A stretch of DNA of 64,000 nt from Bacteroidota bacterium (GTDB lineage Bacteria; Bacteroidota; Bacteroidia; 2-12-FULL-35-15). The first letter of the stretch is position 1. Every line of letters starts with the position of its first letter. Below, one piece after another: positions 54,444 through 62,351 of the stretch. The position numbers were made by a program, and so were the translations under genes. The stretch is from contig JADKIU010000003.1 of assembly GCA_016722565.1 (NCBI GenBank), forward strand, positions 369,348 to 433,347, written 5' to 3'. The notes beneath the pieces are model-generated. The model worked only from the letters and a program-made list of their open reading frames with translations, did not search any database and had not been told where the DNA came from.

Positions 54444-55760
54444 TTACTTCGAAACATCCATTTTAATTTTTCGCCCCTTCATCTTTTCGTCTTTGATCAA
54501 ACGAAGCATTCCTTCTATCTTATCACGCTTTACTGCTGCATACGAAGAAAAATCCAGCACTTCTATCAATCCCAATTCTTCTTTTTGCAACTTTCCTTTT
54601 TGCAACAACATCCCTACAATATCCATCTTATTGATCTTGTCTTTTTTCCCTGCGGCAATATACAACGTACTCCAAGGTGTGTTTTCAGGAATTTTATTCG
54701 CGGATGATAATTTTTCTTTCGGTGGTGTGTCTTTTATAAATGTGGGTACAAATTCATCCGGACCTAATAACAAGTAGGAAGTTCCTTTTGCATTCATACG
54801 AGCTGTTCTTCCATTACGATGAATAAATACATCTTCGGTATGTGGCAATTGAAAATGAATCACATTCTGAATTTCAGGAATGTCCAATCCACGTGATGCT
54901 AAATCGGTAGTAACTAAAATCTGATTCGTTCCGTTTCTGAATTTTATCAATGCGCGCTCTCTGTCCTCCTGCTCCATCTTCCCATGAAACGTTCCATGAA
55001 ACAGTCCTTTCTCCAACAACAACGCACTGATGCGATCAACGGCATCGCGGTGATTACAAAAAACAAGTGTTGCGTTATTTCCCAATTGACAAATCAATGA
55101 AAACAATGCATCTATTTTATCTTTGGTATCCGATTGAATCACTTTTAATTTTAGACCTTCTGCTTTTACTGGAGTTTTACTTAAAAAATTTAATTCCACT
55201 GGTTCTTTTAATCCCGCAAACTCCGGAATACTTTTCATCTGCGTGGCAGATGTCAACATTCGCTTTTTTAAATTTTTCAGATGATAAACAATAAACGACA
55301 TGTCTTCCTGAAAACCAAACTCCAAAGCTTTATCAAACTCATCCAATACCAACGTATGGATGGTTGCAGTATTTATATTTTTATTGCGAATATGAAATGC
55401 CAATCGCCCCGGTGTTCCTACTAATACAGCCGGTGCTTCACCTAAACTATTTTTTTCCGTTTTTGTAGAATGTCCGCCATACGCACAATTCACTTTAAAT
55501 CCGGTTTGCATGAGTTTAAACACTTGTTCAATTTGAATGGCCAACTCCCGCGATGGAACAATCACCAAGGCTTGAATCCCTTCTTTCGTTTTATCCAAAG
55601 AATTTAAAACAGGCAATAGAAATCCTAGCGTTTTTCCCGAACCCGTTGGCGACAATAAAATAATATCGTTTGATTTCTTAGCGGCTTCAATCGTTGCTAA
55701 TTGCATTTCATTTAATGAGGCAATTTTTAAATTCTCCAGTGCTTTCTGTAACATCATCAT
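54444..55760 (-). CDS. DbpA-like DEAD-box RNA helicase
   Basis: 438 aa from the ATG at 55760 (a 5-codon longer frame exists). Walker A SPTGSGKTLGF, PSRELA, TPGRLAFH, VLDEFDKAL (DEFD in place of DEAD), SATQM and HRNGRTARM. The last about 75 residues (KMDIVGMLLQKGKLQKEELG, SSYAAVKRDKIEGML) form a DbpA-type RNA-binding domain that in other bacteria contacts hairpin 92 of 23S rRNA. A ribosome-assembly role is likely. The DEFD change is unusual for the box. Confidence 0.9.
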   Translation of the reverse strand: MMMLQKALENLKIASLNEMQLATIEAAKKSNDIILLSPTGSGKTLGFLLPVLNSLDKTKEGIQALVIVPSRELAIQIEQVFKLMQTGFKVNCAYGGHSTKTEKNSLGEAPAVLVGTPGRLAFHIRNKNINTATIHTLVLDEFDKALEFGFQEDMSFIVYHLKNLKKRMLTSATQMKSIPEFAGLKEPVELNFLSKTPVKAEGLKLKVIQSDTKDKIDALFSLICQLGNNATLVFCNHRDAVDRISALLLEKGLFHGTFHGKMEQEDRERALIKFRNGTNQILVTTDLASRGLDIPEIQNVIHFQLPHTEDVFIHRNGRTARMNAKGTSYLLLGPDEFVPTFIKDTPPKEKLSSANKIPENTPWSTLYIAAGKKDKINKMDIVGMLLQKGKLQKEELGLIEVLDFSSYAAVKRDKIEGMLRLIKDEKMKGRKIKMDVSK

Positions 55761-55836
55761 GTAGTTGAACAACAAAGGTAAGTTAGATTTCCTATACTAC
55801 ACTATTTATTGTAACTTAGCGTTAGTAGGTATTCAA

Positions 55837-56304
55837 ATGAAATTCGTTAAAAACATATTTCTTTTCGCCTCGTTAATTTCAATGTTAACGATGATCACTT
55901 CATTCGTTGATGAGTCAGAAGAAGAAATCAAATATGAGATACTAGCACAAGGCACTACTGCCCAACTCAATTTTAGTGGAGGACAGTATTTTACGATAGA
56001 TAATATTTTTGAATACGATGAATTCTGGATTCATCTTACAGGAAGTACAACAAATAAGCCCTATGCGGACCTGAGTATATCTACGATTATTGTTTGGGGA
56101 GGAGTTGGAAAAATCGATAAGATTACCTTTTCAAATCAATTCATAAATATCTATTCTACAACAACAAAAGCAGGTCCTCCCCAATATGACCATGGCCAGT
56201 GGCAGCCTGCTACCACTCCATACCGACTCATTAAAATTCCCTACAACAGTAACCCTGTCAAATCTTTTGTGCAGGTGCTTGAACCTGAAGCAAAGGAAGA
56301 CTAA
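55837..56304 (+). CDS. secreted or periplasmic protein of unknown function
   Basis: The frame is open from 55765, overlapping the helicase start on the other strand, but the ATG at 55837 (MKFVKNIFLFASLISMLTMI) gives a signal peptide. The mature part, about 130 residues, is beta-rich and ends in NSNPVKSFVQVLEPEAKED. A TAACTTAG sequence at 55812-55819 may serve as a -7 element. Not assigned to a family. Confidence 0.6.
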   Translation: MKFVKNIFLFASLISMLTMITSFVDESEEEIKYEILAQGTTAQLNFSGGQYFTIDNIFEYDEFWIHLTGSTTNKPYADLSISTIIVWGGVGKIDKITFSNQFINIYSTTTKAGPPQYDHGQWQPATTPYRLIKIPYNSNPVKSFVQVLEPEAKED

Positions 56305-56413
56305 CATCCTTAAAAATTAGATTCTCTGCTGTCTCTTCTTTTTACACCCAAACAAACAATTATTTGTCATTTTTGAATAATCACAGAATTATATTCTGCA
56401 AAAATTAATTTGC

Positions 56414-56444
56414 TTGGAATTTAAACTAATTAATTTTACATTTA
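56414..56444 (+). promoter_or_regulatory. candidate promoter of the E1 dehydrogenase gene
   Basis: TTGG at 56414 and TACATTTA at 56437-56444 are separated by 19 bases, close to the Bacteroidota TTTG-N19-21-TAnnTTTG form. The ATG lies about 70 bases downstream. Confidence 0.4.
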
Positions 56445-56512
56445 GCTATACAATTATTGGGTTAGTAATAAAATTATAACATTAAGTTTATAAAAATCTT
56501 ACAGTTAAAGCC

Positions 56513-57883
56513 ATGGCGGATACAACCACTGATAAAAAAAGAAAAATCAACTCTTCCATCGAAGAGGCGACTTTGATAAAAGGTTTCGAATTGATGTGCA
56601 CTGCCAAAGCAATGGCAGAACTTTATGAAGCCAATAAAGAAGTAACCGCAAAATATGTGCATGCTACTTCACGCGGACATGAAGCGATTCAGCTGGCTGT
56701 TAGTTTGCAATTGTTACCACAGGATTTTCTTTCGGCCTATTACCGTGACGATAGCATGATGCTTGGAATCGGGATGCAGCCCTACGAATTAATGTTGCAG
56801 CTATTGGCAAAACGCGATGACCCTTTTTCCGGTGGAAGAACCTATTACTGCCATCCGAGTTTAAAAAGAGACGATATGCCTAAAATTCCCATGCAATCTT
56901 CTGCAACGGGAATGCAAGCCATCCCAACAACGGGTGTGGCCATGGGTATTCAATATTTAGAAAAACAAAACCTAAACCTCACCCCGGCCCTCTCCAAAGG
57001 AGAGGGAGAAAGTGACAAACCCATTGCGGTTTGTTCTCTAGGTGATGCGTGTATTACCGAAGGTGAAGTGGCGGAAGCATTTCAAATGGCGGTATTAAAA
57101 AAATTGCCAATCCTTTATGTTGTTCAAGATAACGAATGGGATATTTCGGCAAACGCAAAAGAAATTCGCGCTCAAGATGCCACCGAATATGCCAAAGGAT
57201 TTAAAGGATTGGAAACAAGAACCATTGACGGAACGGATTTTGAAAAATCATACAACACCGTTAAAGAAGTAATTGCCATTATCCGCAAAGAACGCAGACC
57301 TTTTTTAATTCATGCGAAAGTACCTTTGTTAAATCACCATACCTCAGGCGTTCGTAAAGAATGGTACCGCGATGATTTGGAAGAAGCACAAAAACGTGAT
57401 CCGTTTCCAAGATTGCGCAATCAAATGATTGTAGCAGGATTTCTTACATCCGAATTAAATGAAATTGAATTACTCGCAAAAGAAAAAGTAGAACGCGATT
57501 ATCAAAAAGCTTTGTTGGCAGAAGATCCTCGCCCCGAAGATTTATTTGATCACGACTACGCTCCTACTCCTGTTACCGAAGAAAAAGGTGAACGTGAACC
57601 GGCAGGAAAAGAAAAAACTGTTATGGTGGATTCTGCGCTTTTCGCAATTCGCGAATTGATGGCCAAACATCCGGAATGTTTGTTATACGGACAAGATGTA
57701 GGTGGACGATTGGGTGGAGTATTTCGTGAAGCAGCTACCTTGGCACAAACCTATGGCGACCACCGCGTATTTAATACACCTATCCAGGAAGCATTCATTA
57801 TTGGCAGCACTGTTGGAATGAGTGCGGTTGGTTGCAAACCCATTGTAGAAGTTCAGTTTGCGATTACATCTGGCCGGGCTTAA
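56513..57883 (+). CDS. fused 2-oxo acid dehydrogenase E1 (alpha/beta), N-terminal part before a frameshift
   Basis: Thiamine-pyrophosphate-dependent E1 of the branched-chain/2-oxoisovalerate or pyruvate dehydrogenase type, with alpha and beta chains in one polypeptide as is common in Bacteroidota. Alpha part: TSRGHEAIQLAVSLQL, YYRDDSMMLGIG, the TPP motif GDACITEGEVAEAFQMA to QDNEWDIS. The beta part starts near FAIRELMAKHPECLLYGQDV. The frame is lost after VEVQF: GCGATTAC gives AITSGRA and a stop, while the next frame continues DYIWPGLNQL. It carries LNLTPALSKGEG inserted at about residue 160, a translated palindromic repeat. Confidence 0.9.
   Translation: MADTTTDKKRKINSSIEEATLIKGFELMCTAKAMAELYEANKEVTAKYVHATSRGHEAIQLAVSLQLLPQDFLSAYYRDDSMMLGIGMQPYELMLQLLAKRDDPFSGGRTYYCHPSLKRDDMPKIPMQSSATGMQAIPTTGVAMGIQYLEKQNLNLTPALSKGEGESDKPIAVCSLGDACITEGEVAEAFQMAVLKKLPILYVVQDNEWDISANAKEIRAQDATEYAKGFKGLETRTIDGTDFEKSYNTVKEVIAIIRKERRPFLIHAKVPLLNHHTSGVRKEWYRDDLEEAQKRDPFPRLRNQMIVAGFLTSELNEIELLAKEKVERDYQKALLAEDPRPEDLFDHDYAPTPVTEEKGEREPAGKEKTVMVDSALFAIRELMAKHPECLLYGQDVGGRLGGVFREAATLAQTYGDHRVFNTPIQEAFIIGSTVGMSAVGCKPIVEVQFAITSGRA
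56988..57006. repeat. palindrome inside coding sequence (family C)
   Basis: CCCTCTCC AAA GGAGAGGG lies in frame in the E1 gene and encodes part of LTPALSKGEG, a stretch with no counterpart expected between GIQYLEKQ and KPIAVCSLGDAC. It is the same element type as 2104-2125. Confidence 0.75.
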
Positions 57884-58665
57884 ATCAGTTGTTCACAGAA
57901 GTGAGTCGCTCCTGTTATTTGTCGAATGGCAAATGGCCGGTGAGTGCCATCATCCGCGTTCCAATTGGTGCGTATGGAAGTGGCGGACCTTATCACTCTT
58001 CGAGTGTAGAAAGTATTTTAACCAATATCCGTGGTATCAAAGTATGTTATCCTTCCACCGGTGCCGATTTAAAAGGTTTGATGAAAGCTGCCTACTACGA
58101 TCCGAATCCGGTAGTGATGCTCGAACACAAAGGATTGTACTGGAGTAAAATAAAAGGAACGGAAGATGCAAAAACCATTGAACCGGATGAAGAATATATT
58201 ATTCCATTCGGAAAAGCGCGCATGGTGCAGGTAGTAGGAATGGAAAACGGAAAATGGAAAATGGAAGATGGTACATTTGCCGTCTCACATTATACATCAT
58301 CCATCACAATCATTACTTATGGAATGGGCGTGTATTGGGCAAAAAATGCAGCGAAAAATTTCCCTGGACAAGTTGAAATTGTGGATTTAAGAACACTCAA
58401 TCCACTGGATGAAGAAACAATTCTTGCTACCGTTAAAAAACATGGAAAATGCATTGTACTTACGGAAGAACCTTATAACAATGGTTTCCCGCAAGCATTG
58501 GCAGGACGAATTTCTAAAAAATGTTTCGAATATTTAGATGCTCCGGTAGAAGTAATCGGTTCGGAAAACCTTCCGGCTATTCCTCTAAATTCTACGTTGG
58601 AAACAACCATGTTGCCGAATGCCACCAAAGTTGCAAAAGCAATTGAAGAATTATTGAACTATTAA
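57832..58665 (+). CDS. fused 2-oxo acid dehydrogenase E1, C-terminal (beta) part after a frameshift
   Basis: The first about ten codons are out-of-frame; genuine sequence starts at DYIWPGLNQLFTEVSRSCYL. The beta-subunit TPP and K+-binding regions (RVPIGAYGSGGPYHSSSVES, VMLEHKGLYWSK) and transketolase C-terminal domain (IVDLRTLNPLDEETIL, LTEEPYNNGFPQALAGRI) are present. A segment reading VVGMENGKWKMEDGTFAVSH interrupts the normal KARMVQ..SITIITYGMG connection and looks like a second translated repeat. One base restored near 57862 would give a protein of about 717 residues. Confidence 0.9.
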   Translation: MQTHCRSSVCDYIWPGLNQLFTEVSRSCYLSNGKWPVSAIIRVPIGAYGSGGPYHSSSVESILTNIRGIKVCYPSTGADLKGLMKAAYYDPNPVVMLEHKGLYWSKIKGTEDAKTIEPDEEYIIPFGKARMVQVVGMENGKWKMEDGTFAVSHYTSSITIITYGMGVYWAKNAAKNFPGQVEIVDLRTLNPLDEETILATVKKHGKCIVLTEEPYNNGFPQALAGRISKKCFEYLDAPVEVIGSENLPAIPLNSTLETTMLPNATKVAKAIEELLNY

Positions 58666-58680
58666 TAACTACCCCTTTAT

Positions 58681-58714
58681 AAAAAAGCCCCGAATCATCG
58701 GGAGCTTTTTTTTA
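58681..58714. terminator. bidirectional terminator between convergent genes
   Basis: AAAAAAGCCCCGA pairs with TCGGGAGCTTTTTT over a 4-nt loop. It has A- and T-runs on the two sides and ends within the last codons of the leftward MscS gene. Confidence 0.85.
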
Positions 58715-59332
58715 TTCTGCCATTACGCGCTTAATCTGCGGACCTTTAATACCATTGTCGATTAATGCCTGATGAATATTTTCATACGCATTGAACTGCA
58801 CAAATTGAGAATTGTCGGGTGTGGCATATGGACGAATGGAAAGCATCATTGCACTTTCTGCATAGCCAACAATATTTACAGTAGGCGCTGGTTCTTTTAA
58901 GATCAACTCATCCTTACTCAACTCTTCCAGAATTATTTTTCTCACCTTGTGAAGGTCTTCATTAAAATCAACACTCACTTTAATATCCACACGCAAACTT
59001 CCTTGTTTAGAAACATTGATGATCGTACCATTAGATACCGCACCATTCGGCAAAATAACCGTTTTGTTTTCTCCGGTAATCATAATGGTATTAAAAATCT
59101 GAATCTCTTTTACCTGTCCGCTTTCACCCTGACACGTTATTAAATCACCCACCTTGAACGGCTTAAAAATTAAAATCAAAACACCACCAGCAAAATTCGA
59201 CAAAGAACCTTGTAAGGCCAAACCGATTGCCAAACCTGCTGCTCCAAACACTGCTACAAGAGAAGTGGTTGGCAAACCAATCATTCCGGCAACCGTAATT
59301 AAAACAATAATTTTTAATCCGATGTTCACCAA
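58712..59332 (-). CDS. MscS-type mechanosensitive channel, C-terminal part
   Basis: Pore helix and cytoplasmic cage of a small MscS channel: LVAVFGAAGLAIGLALQGSL, SNFAGGVLILIFKPFKVGDLI, then the beta domain IQIFNTIMITGENKTVILPN (the conserved PN) and the alpha-beta C-terminus. It lacks an ATG; the first codon is TTG and the sequence continues upstream in another frame (59326-59526) as GSFCK-DLVNIG if one A is restored at about 59330. Opens under membrane tension to release osmolytes. Confidence 0.88.
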   Translation of the reverse strand: MVNIGLKIIVLITVAGMIGLPTTSLVAVFGAAGLAIGLALQGSLSNFAGGVLILIFKPFKVGDLITCQGESGQVKEIQIFNTIMITGENKTVILPNGAVSNGTIINVSKQGSLRVDIKVSVDFNEDLHKVRKIILEELSKDELILKEPAPTVNIVGYAESAMMLSIRPYATPDNSQFVQFNAYENIHQALIDNGIKGPQIKRVMAE

Positions 59333-59526
59333 ATCTTACAAAAACTTCCCAATGAAACATCGTAATGACGGCCATTAAAATATTTAATCAAAAGTTTATC
59401 CACGCGTTTGGCCAGCCAAAACCCGATGACCAAGGTGAGCAATGCTTTTATCAATCCCGGTAAATAAGAAATCAAGGTATCCAGATACGGATGTAACTTA
59501 TTTAATAGTTCGTTACTCATATTCAT
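59326..59526 (-). CDS. MscS-type mechanosensitive channel, N-terminal part before a frameshift
   Basis: ATG, a short lead, then one TM helix (YLPGLIKALLTLVIGFWLAK) and RVDKLLIKYFNGRHYDVSLG, as found before TM2 of small (about 270 aa) MscS channels. The frame ends at SFCKIW and a stop. The break is a single base in an A-run, and the rest follows at 58712-59332. Confidence 0.82.
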   Translation of the reverse strand: MNMSNELLNKLHPYLDTLISYLPGLIKALLTLVIGFWLAKRVDKLLIKYFNGRHYDVSLGSFCKIW

Positions 59527-59645
59527 AATTTAAAACATAATTACAAGGTTCAAATCTACAAATAAATGAGGCGATATTGACTATTTTTGAAGAAGAAACA
59601 ACGATTCATATATTATTGATAACTTTGCAATTCAAACACTAAACG

Positions 59646-59903
59646 ATGCTGTCAAACAACGATATTCTAAAAAAATTACGCGTAGCGCTGGAGCTAAAAG
59701 ACGAAGATGTTATTAAAATCTTAAAGTTGGTCGATTTCGAAATTTCAAAAAGTGAAGTCAATGCACTTTACAGAACACCCGACCACCAAAACTTCAAACC
59801 TTGTGGCGATCAGTTGTTGCGCAACTTTTTAAATGGATTAATTATCTACAAACGTGGACCAATGCCTCCGAAAAAAGAAGTGACAGGTGGCGGCAAACAA
59901 TAG
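59646..59903 (+). CDS. DUF1456 (YehS-like) protein
   Basis: 85 aa. NNDILKKLRVALELKDEDVI followed by ILKLVDFEISKSEVNALYR and CGDQLLRNFLNGLIIYKRG is the DUF1456 pattern, which is normally present twice (about 150 aa in YehS). Here the second repeat is shortened and followed by a lysine/glycine tail (PPKKEVTGGGKQ). Function unknown. TAACTTTG at 59630-59637 is a good -7 match directly before the ATG, which would imply a nearly leaderless message. Confidence 0.85.
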   Translation: MLSNNDILKKLRVALELKDEDVIKILKLVDFEISKSEVNALYRTPDHQNFKPCGDQLLRNFLNGLIIYKRGPMPPKKEVTGGGKQ

Positions 59904-59952
59904 AATAAAATAATCATCGCGACCAACAATTAAAATTACAGCAGGATTAATT

Positions 59953-59969
59953 CCCCCTTTAAAAGGGGG
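59953..59969. repeat. short palindrome CCCCCTTT..AAGGGGG
   Basis: CCCCCTTT A AAAGGGGG followed by CCAAGGGGATTTGG between DUF1456 and a GNAT gene. A further dispersed palindrome; no T-run, so not an obvious terminator. Confidence 0.6.
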
Positions 59970-60016
59970 CCAAGGGGATTTGGCAATCACCAATTCACGC
60001 AGTCTCACATAAATAA

Positions 60017-60448
60017 ATGAATCACTCCTACACCTTCAAAGAACTCCTCACACCCGAAGAAATGCTTCAACACATTTCTCTTCTTCAACAACTACAACCG
60101 ACACTTACCATAGAAGATTACAAAATCCTGCTTCCCGAAATGCTCAAAAATGGCTATGGACAAGTGGCTATTTTTGATGCGGATACATGCATCGGTATTT
60201 CCGGATATTGGATCAATACCAAATTGTATTCCGGGAAATATTTGGAAATGGACAATGTAGTGATTGATAAAAACTACCGCTCCAAAGGGATTGGAAAACT
60301 AGTATGCGATTGGTGTACCCAAAAAGCAATAGAAAACAATTGCAAAAAAATAATGCTGGATGCTTATTTAGAAAATGAAAAAGCTCATGCCTTCTACGAA
60401 CGAGAAGGATTTGTAAAAAAAGGATACCACTTTATAAAAACGATATAA
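60017..60448 (+). CDS. GNAT-family N-acetyltransferase
   Basis: 143 aa. VVIDKNYRSKGIGKLVCDWC is the acetyl-CoA-binding motif A (R-x-K-G-I-G). AIENNCKKIMLDAYLENEKA and HAFYEREGFVKKGYHFIK complete the fold. It is the last housekeeping-type gene before the decayed mobile element. Substrate unknown. Confidence 0.87.
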   Translation: MNHSYTFKELLTPEEMLQHISLLQQLQPTLTIEDYKILLPEMLKNGYGQVAIFDADTCIGISGYWINTKLYSGKYLEMDNVVIDKNYRSKGIGKLVCDWCTQKAIENNCKKIMLDAYLENEKAHAFYEREGFVKKGYHFIKTI

Positions 60449-60522
60449 AATTCCTTTCTAAACTGCATTTATAAACCCTAATACCCAATTATTAATATTT
60501 ACTACCTTCGGTGTACCAGGGG

Positions 60523-60558
60523 CACTCCATAAAATGTCTGGGGGACATTTTATGAGTG
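60523..60558. other. stem-loop at the left edge of the mobile element
   Basis: CACTCCATAAAATGTC pairs with GACATTTTATGAGTG (one bulged base) around a 5-nt loop. A second small hairpin (GGTTTC at 60577, GAAACC at 60593) follows. No T-run. The stretch 60449-60878 has no supported gene, and no duplicate of these hairpins was seen in the window. They could be an att-proximal structure or part of an unlisted RNA. Confidence 0.5.
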
Positions 60559-60749
60559 GAGCCAGTTTGAAGGGAGGGTTTCAGGATGACCGGAAACCTA
60601 AGATGATATGTTGGGAAATATGTTTTTTTTAGGTTTTGTATTGAAAGTAATCCCATATTACTTAATACGAATTAATCATACTTAATCCACCAAACTCAAC
60701 AATAACAATACTTACAGAGAAATTGTTAATTACTTTTTATTCCGATTGA

Positions 60750-60782
60750 TTTGCTTATAAACTTTAAATGATTGTACCTTTG
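60750..60782 (+). promoter_or_regulatory. Bacteroidota promoter (TTTG-N21-TACCTTTG)
   Basis: TTTG at 60750-60753 and TACCTTTG at 60775-60782, 21 bases apart, match the -33/-7 consensus fully. It points at the HTH gene beginning at 60879. Transcription would start inside the palindrome that follows. Confidence 0.65.
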
Positions 60783-60783
60783 C

Positions 60784-60806
60784 TGTACCTCAACCACTGA
60801 GGTACA
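60784..60806. promoter_or_regulatory. palindromic operator candidate
   Basis: TGTACCTCA, 5 bases, TGAGGTACA: a perfect 9-bp inverted repeat placed right after the -7 box. Extra half-sites TGTACCTT (60773) and TGTACTTC (60812) flank it. Likely bound by a dimeric regulator, possibly encoded by the element. Confidence 0.6.
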
Positions 60807-60849
60807 ATTTTCTGTACTTCTAAAAATTTGAGGTTTACAAATTGATACA

Positions 60850-60877
60850 ATGTTACAACATGTTACATCATGTTACA
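60850..60877. repeat. three 10-bp iterons ATGTTACA(A/T)C
   Basis: ATGTTACAAC, ATGTTACATC and ATGTTACAAA begin at 60850, 60860 and 60870, so they lie on the same DNA face, ending two bases before the ATG of the HTH pseudogene. This fits recombination directionality factor or repressor binding sites. Confidence 0.75.
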
Positions 60878-60878
60878 A

Positions 60879-61234
60879 ATGAGCAGCAATATTCAGATAC
60901 CAAAAATATGTACCTTCTGTAAAACGCCATTCATCGCGAAAACTACGGTTACAAAATTTTGTTTCTCATAGTTGTTCCTAAAAAATCATGGAAGAATAAC
61001 AAGAGAAATGACAAAATAGAATCTGCTCAAAAAGAAGAATACGAAAAATCAGTTGGGATCGATTACAATACTATTCAAGTAAAAGAATATTTAAGTATTA
61101 AAGAGACGTGTTTACTTCTCGGTATTAGCAGAATGAGCTTACATCGTTATCTAAAAAAGAAATTAATTATCTCTGCGGAACTCGGTGGGAGAATAATTAT
61201 TCAAAGGAAATCAATTACTAAACTTTTAAAATAA
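60879..61234 (+). pseudogene. frameshifted helix-turn-helix (excisionase-like) gene
   Basis: ATG at 60879 begins MSSNIQIPKICTFCKTPFIA and TTVTKFC, the zinc-finger-like N-terminus of a Bacteroidota mobile-element HTH family. An extra T in TGTTTCTC then shifts the frame and a stop follows. The remainder is read from about 60959 (KKSWKNNKRNDKIESAQKE..) into a MerR/excisionase-type HTH (YLSIKETCLLLGISRMSLHR and ELGGRIIIQRKSITKLL). At least two single-base changes separate the parts. The HTH half alone (91 aa with a TTG start) is open. Confidence 0.7.
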
Positions 61235-61235
61235 A

Positions 61236-62351
61236 ATGGCTGTACACCTTCGTCAAAAAGAATTAAAAAATGGGTTAATGAGTCTTTATTTAGACTACTA
61301 CCCTCCTATCAGAAAAATGATGGCAAATTAACACGCAGAGAATTTTAAATAGAACGATCTATAAGAAACCCCAAAACGCAGAAGAAAAAGAATAAATAAG
61401 GAAAATTTAAATTTTGCAAATTTACTCCGACTCAAATGAAAAAGGAATATTGAATGAGCAAGATGGCATCTTCGATTCTACGAATAAAAAAATGGATTTC
61501 CTTAAATATTTCAATAGCCTGATAGAAAAAAGACAAGAAGATATCGGAAAACAGGATAACCACTTAGGTGCATTACATTATCTTCAGGCTTTTACAAACG
61601 GAAAATGCATCATGGGTGAAATCAATGAAAGCTTTTGTAATCGTTTCAAAAACTATTTACTAAATGCTGAAAGATTAAATACTGTAAGAGGATTAAAACT
61701 AGCACAAAATTCAGCTGCAAGTTATTTCAACAAATTCCGTGCAGCTGTTACTCAAGCGTTTGATGAAAGATTAATAAATGACAACCCTCTTAAACATGTT
61801 AAAGGGATAGAGCAAAAGGAAAGTAAACGAGAATTTTTAACACAAGAAGAATTGCAAAAATTAGTTCAAACTGACTGCGATTTACCAATTCTAAAAACGG
61901 CTTGCTTGTTTTCCGCCTTGACTGGCCTGCGCTGGTCAGACCTTTCAGCACTAAAATGGAAAGATATTCAGCATACAGAAGGGAAAGGTTATTTTTTACA
62001 TTTGACACAAAAGAAAACTCAGGATGTAATTATGCATCCTATTAATGATAAAGCCGTTCAAATTCTAGGAACACCATTAGATCCTAACGAAAAAATCTTT
62101 TATGGTTTAAAATACAATGACAGCAATAACGATAGACTAAAAAGATGGGTGTTAAAAGCAGGAATTGAGAAAAAATCACTCTACACAATTTCCGGCACAC
62201 ATATGCTACGCTTATTTTAAATAAAGGTGCAGATATTTTTACCGTTTCAAAATTACTTGGTCATAAAAACATTAGAACCACAATGATATATGCAAAAATT
62301 TTAACTGAAACCAAAGTAACTGCCGCTAACCTAATAGATATTGACTTATGA
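61236..62351 (+). pseudogene. decayed tyrosine recombinase (phage-type integrase)
   Basis: ATG at 61236 gives MAVHLRQKELKNGLMSLYLD and YYPPIRK (arm-binding domain), then breaks. NDGKLTRREF, LNRTIYKKPQNAEEKE, KRINKENLNFANLLRLK and EKGILNEQDGIFD follow in successive frames. From about 61450 to 62190 it is open: core-binding SAM-like domain, first catalytic Arg in SALTGLRWSDLSALKW, the lysine-hairpin region. After SLYTIS another shift occurs, and FRHTYATLILNKGADIF, SKLLGHKNIRTTMIYAKI (second Arg, His, Tyr) continue to the stop at 62351. At least five breaks, mostly one base missing in an A- or T-run, make it inactive if the sequence is correct. Confidence 0.85.

Noticed and set aside
54210..54777. 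Open frames running through the 93-bp repeats on both strands
   Set aside because: They consist of translated repeat sequence and antisense helicase; no family features, and they are mirror images of each other.
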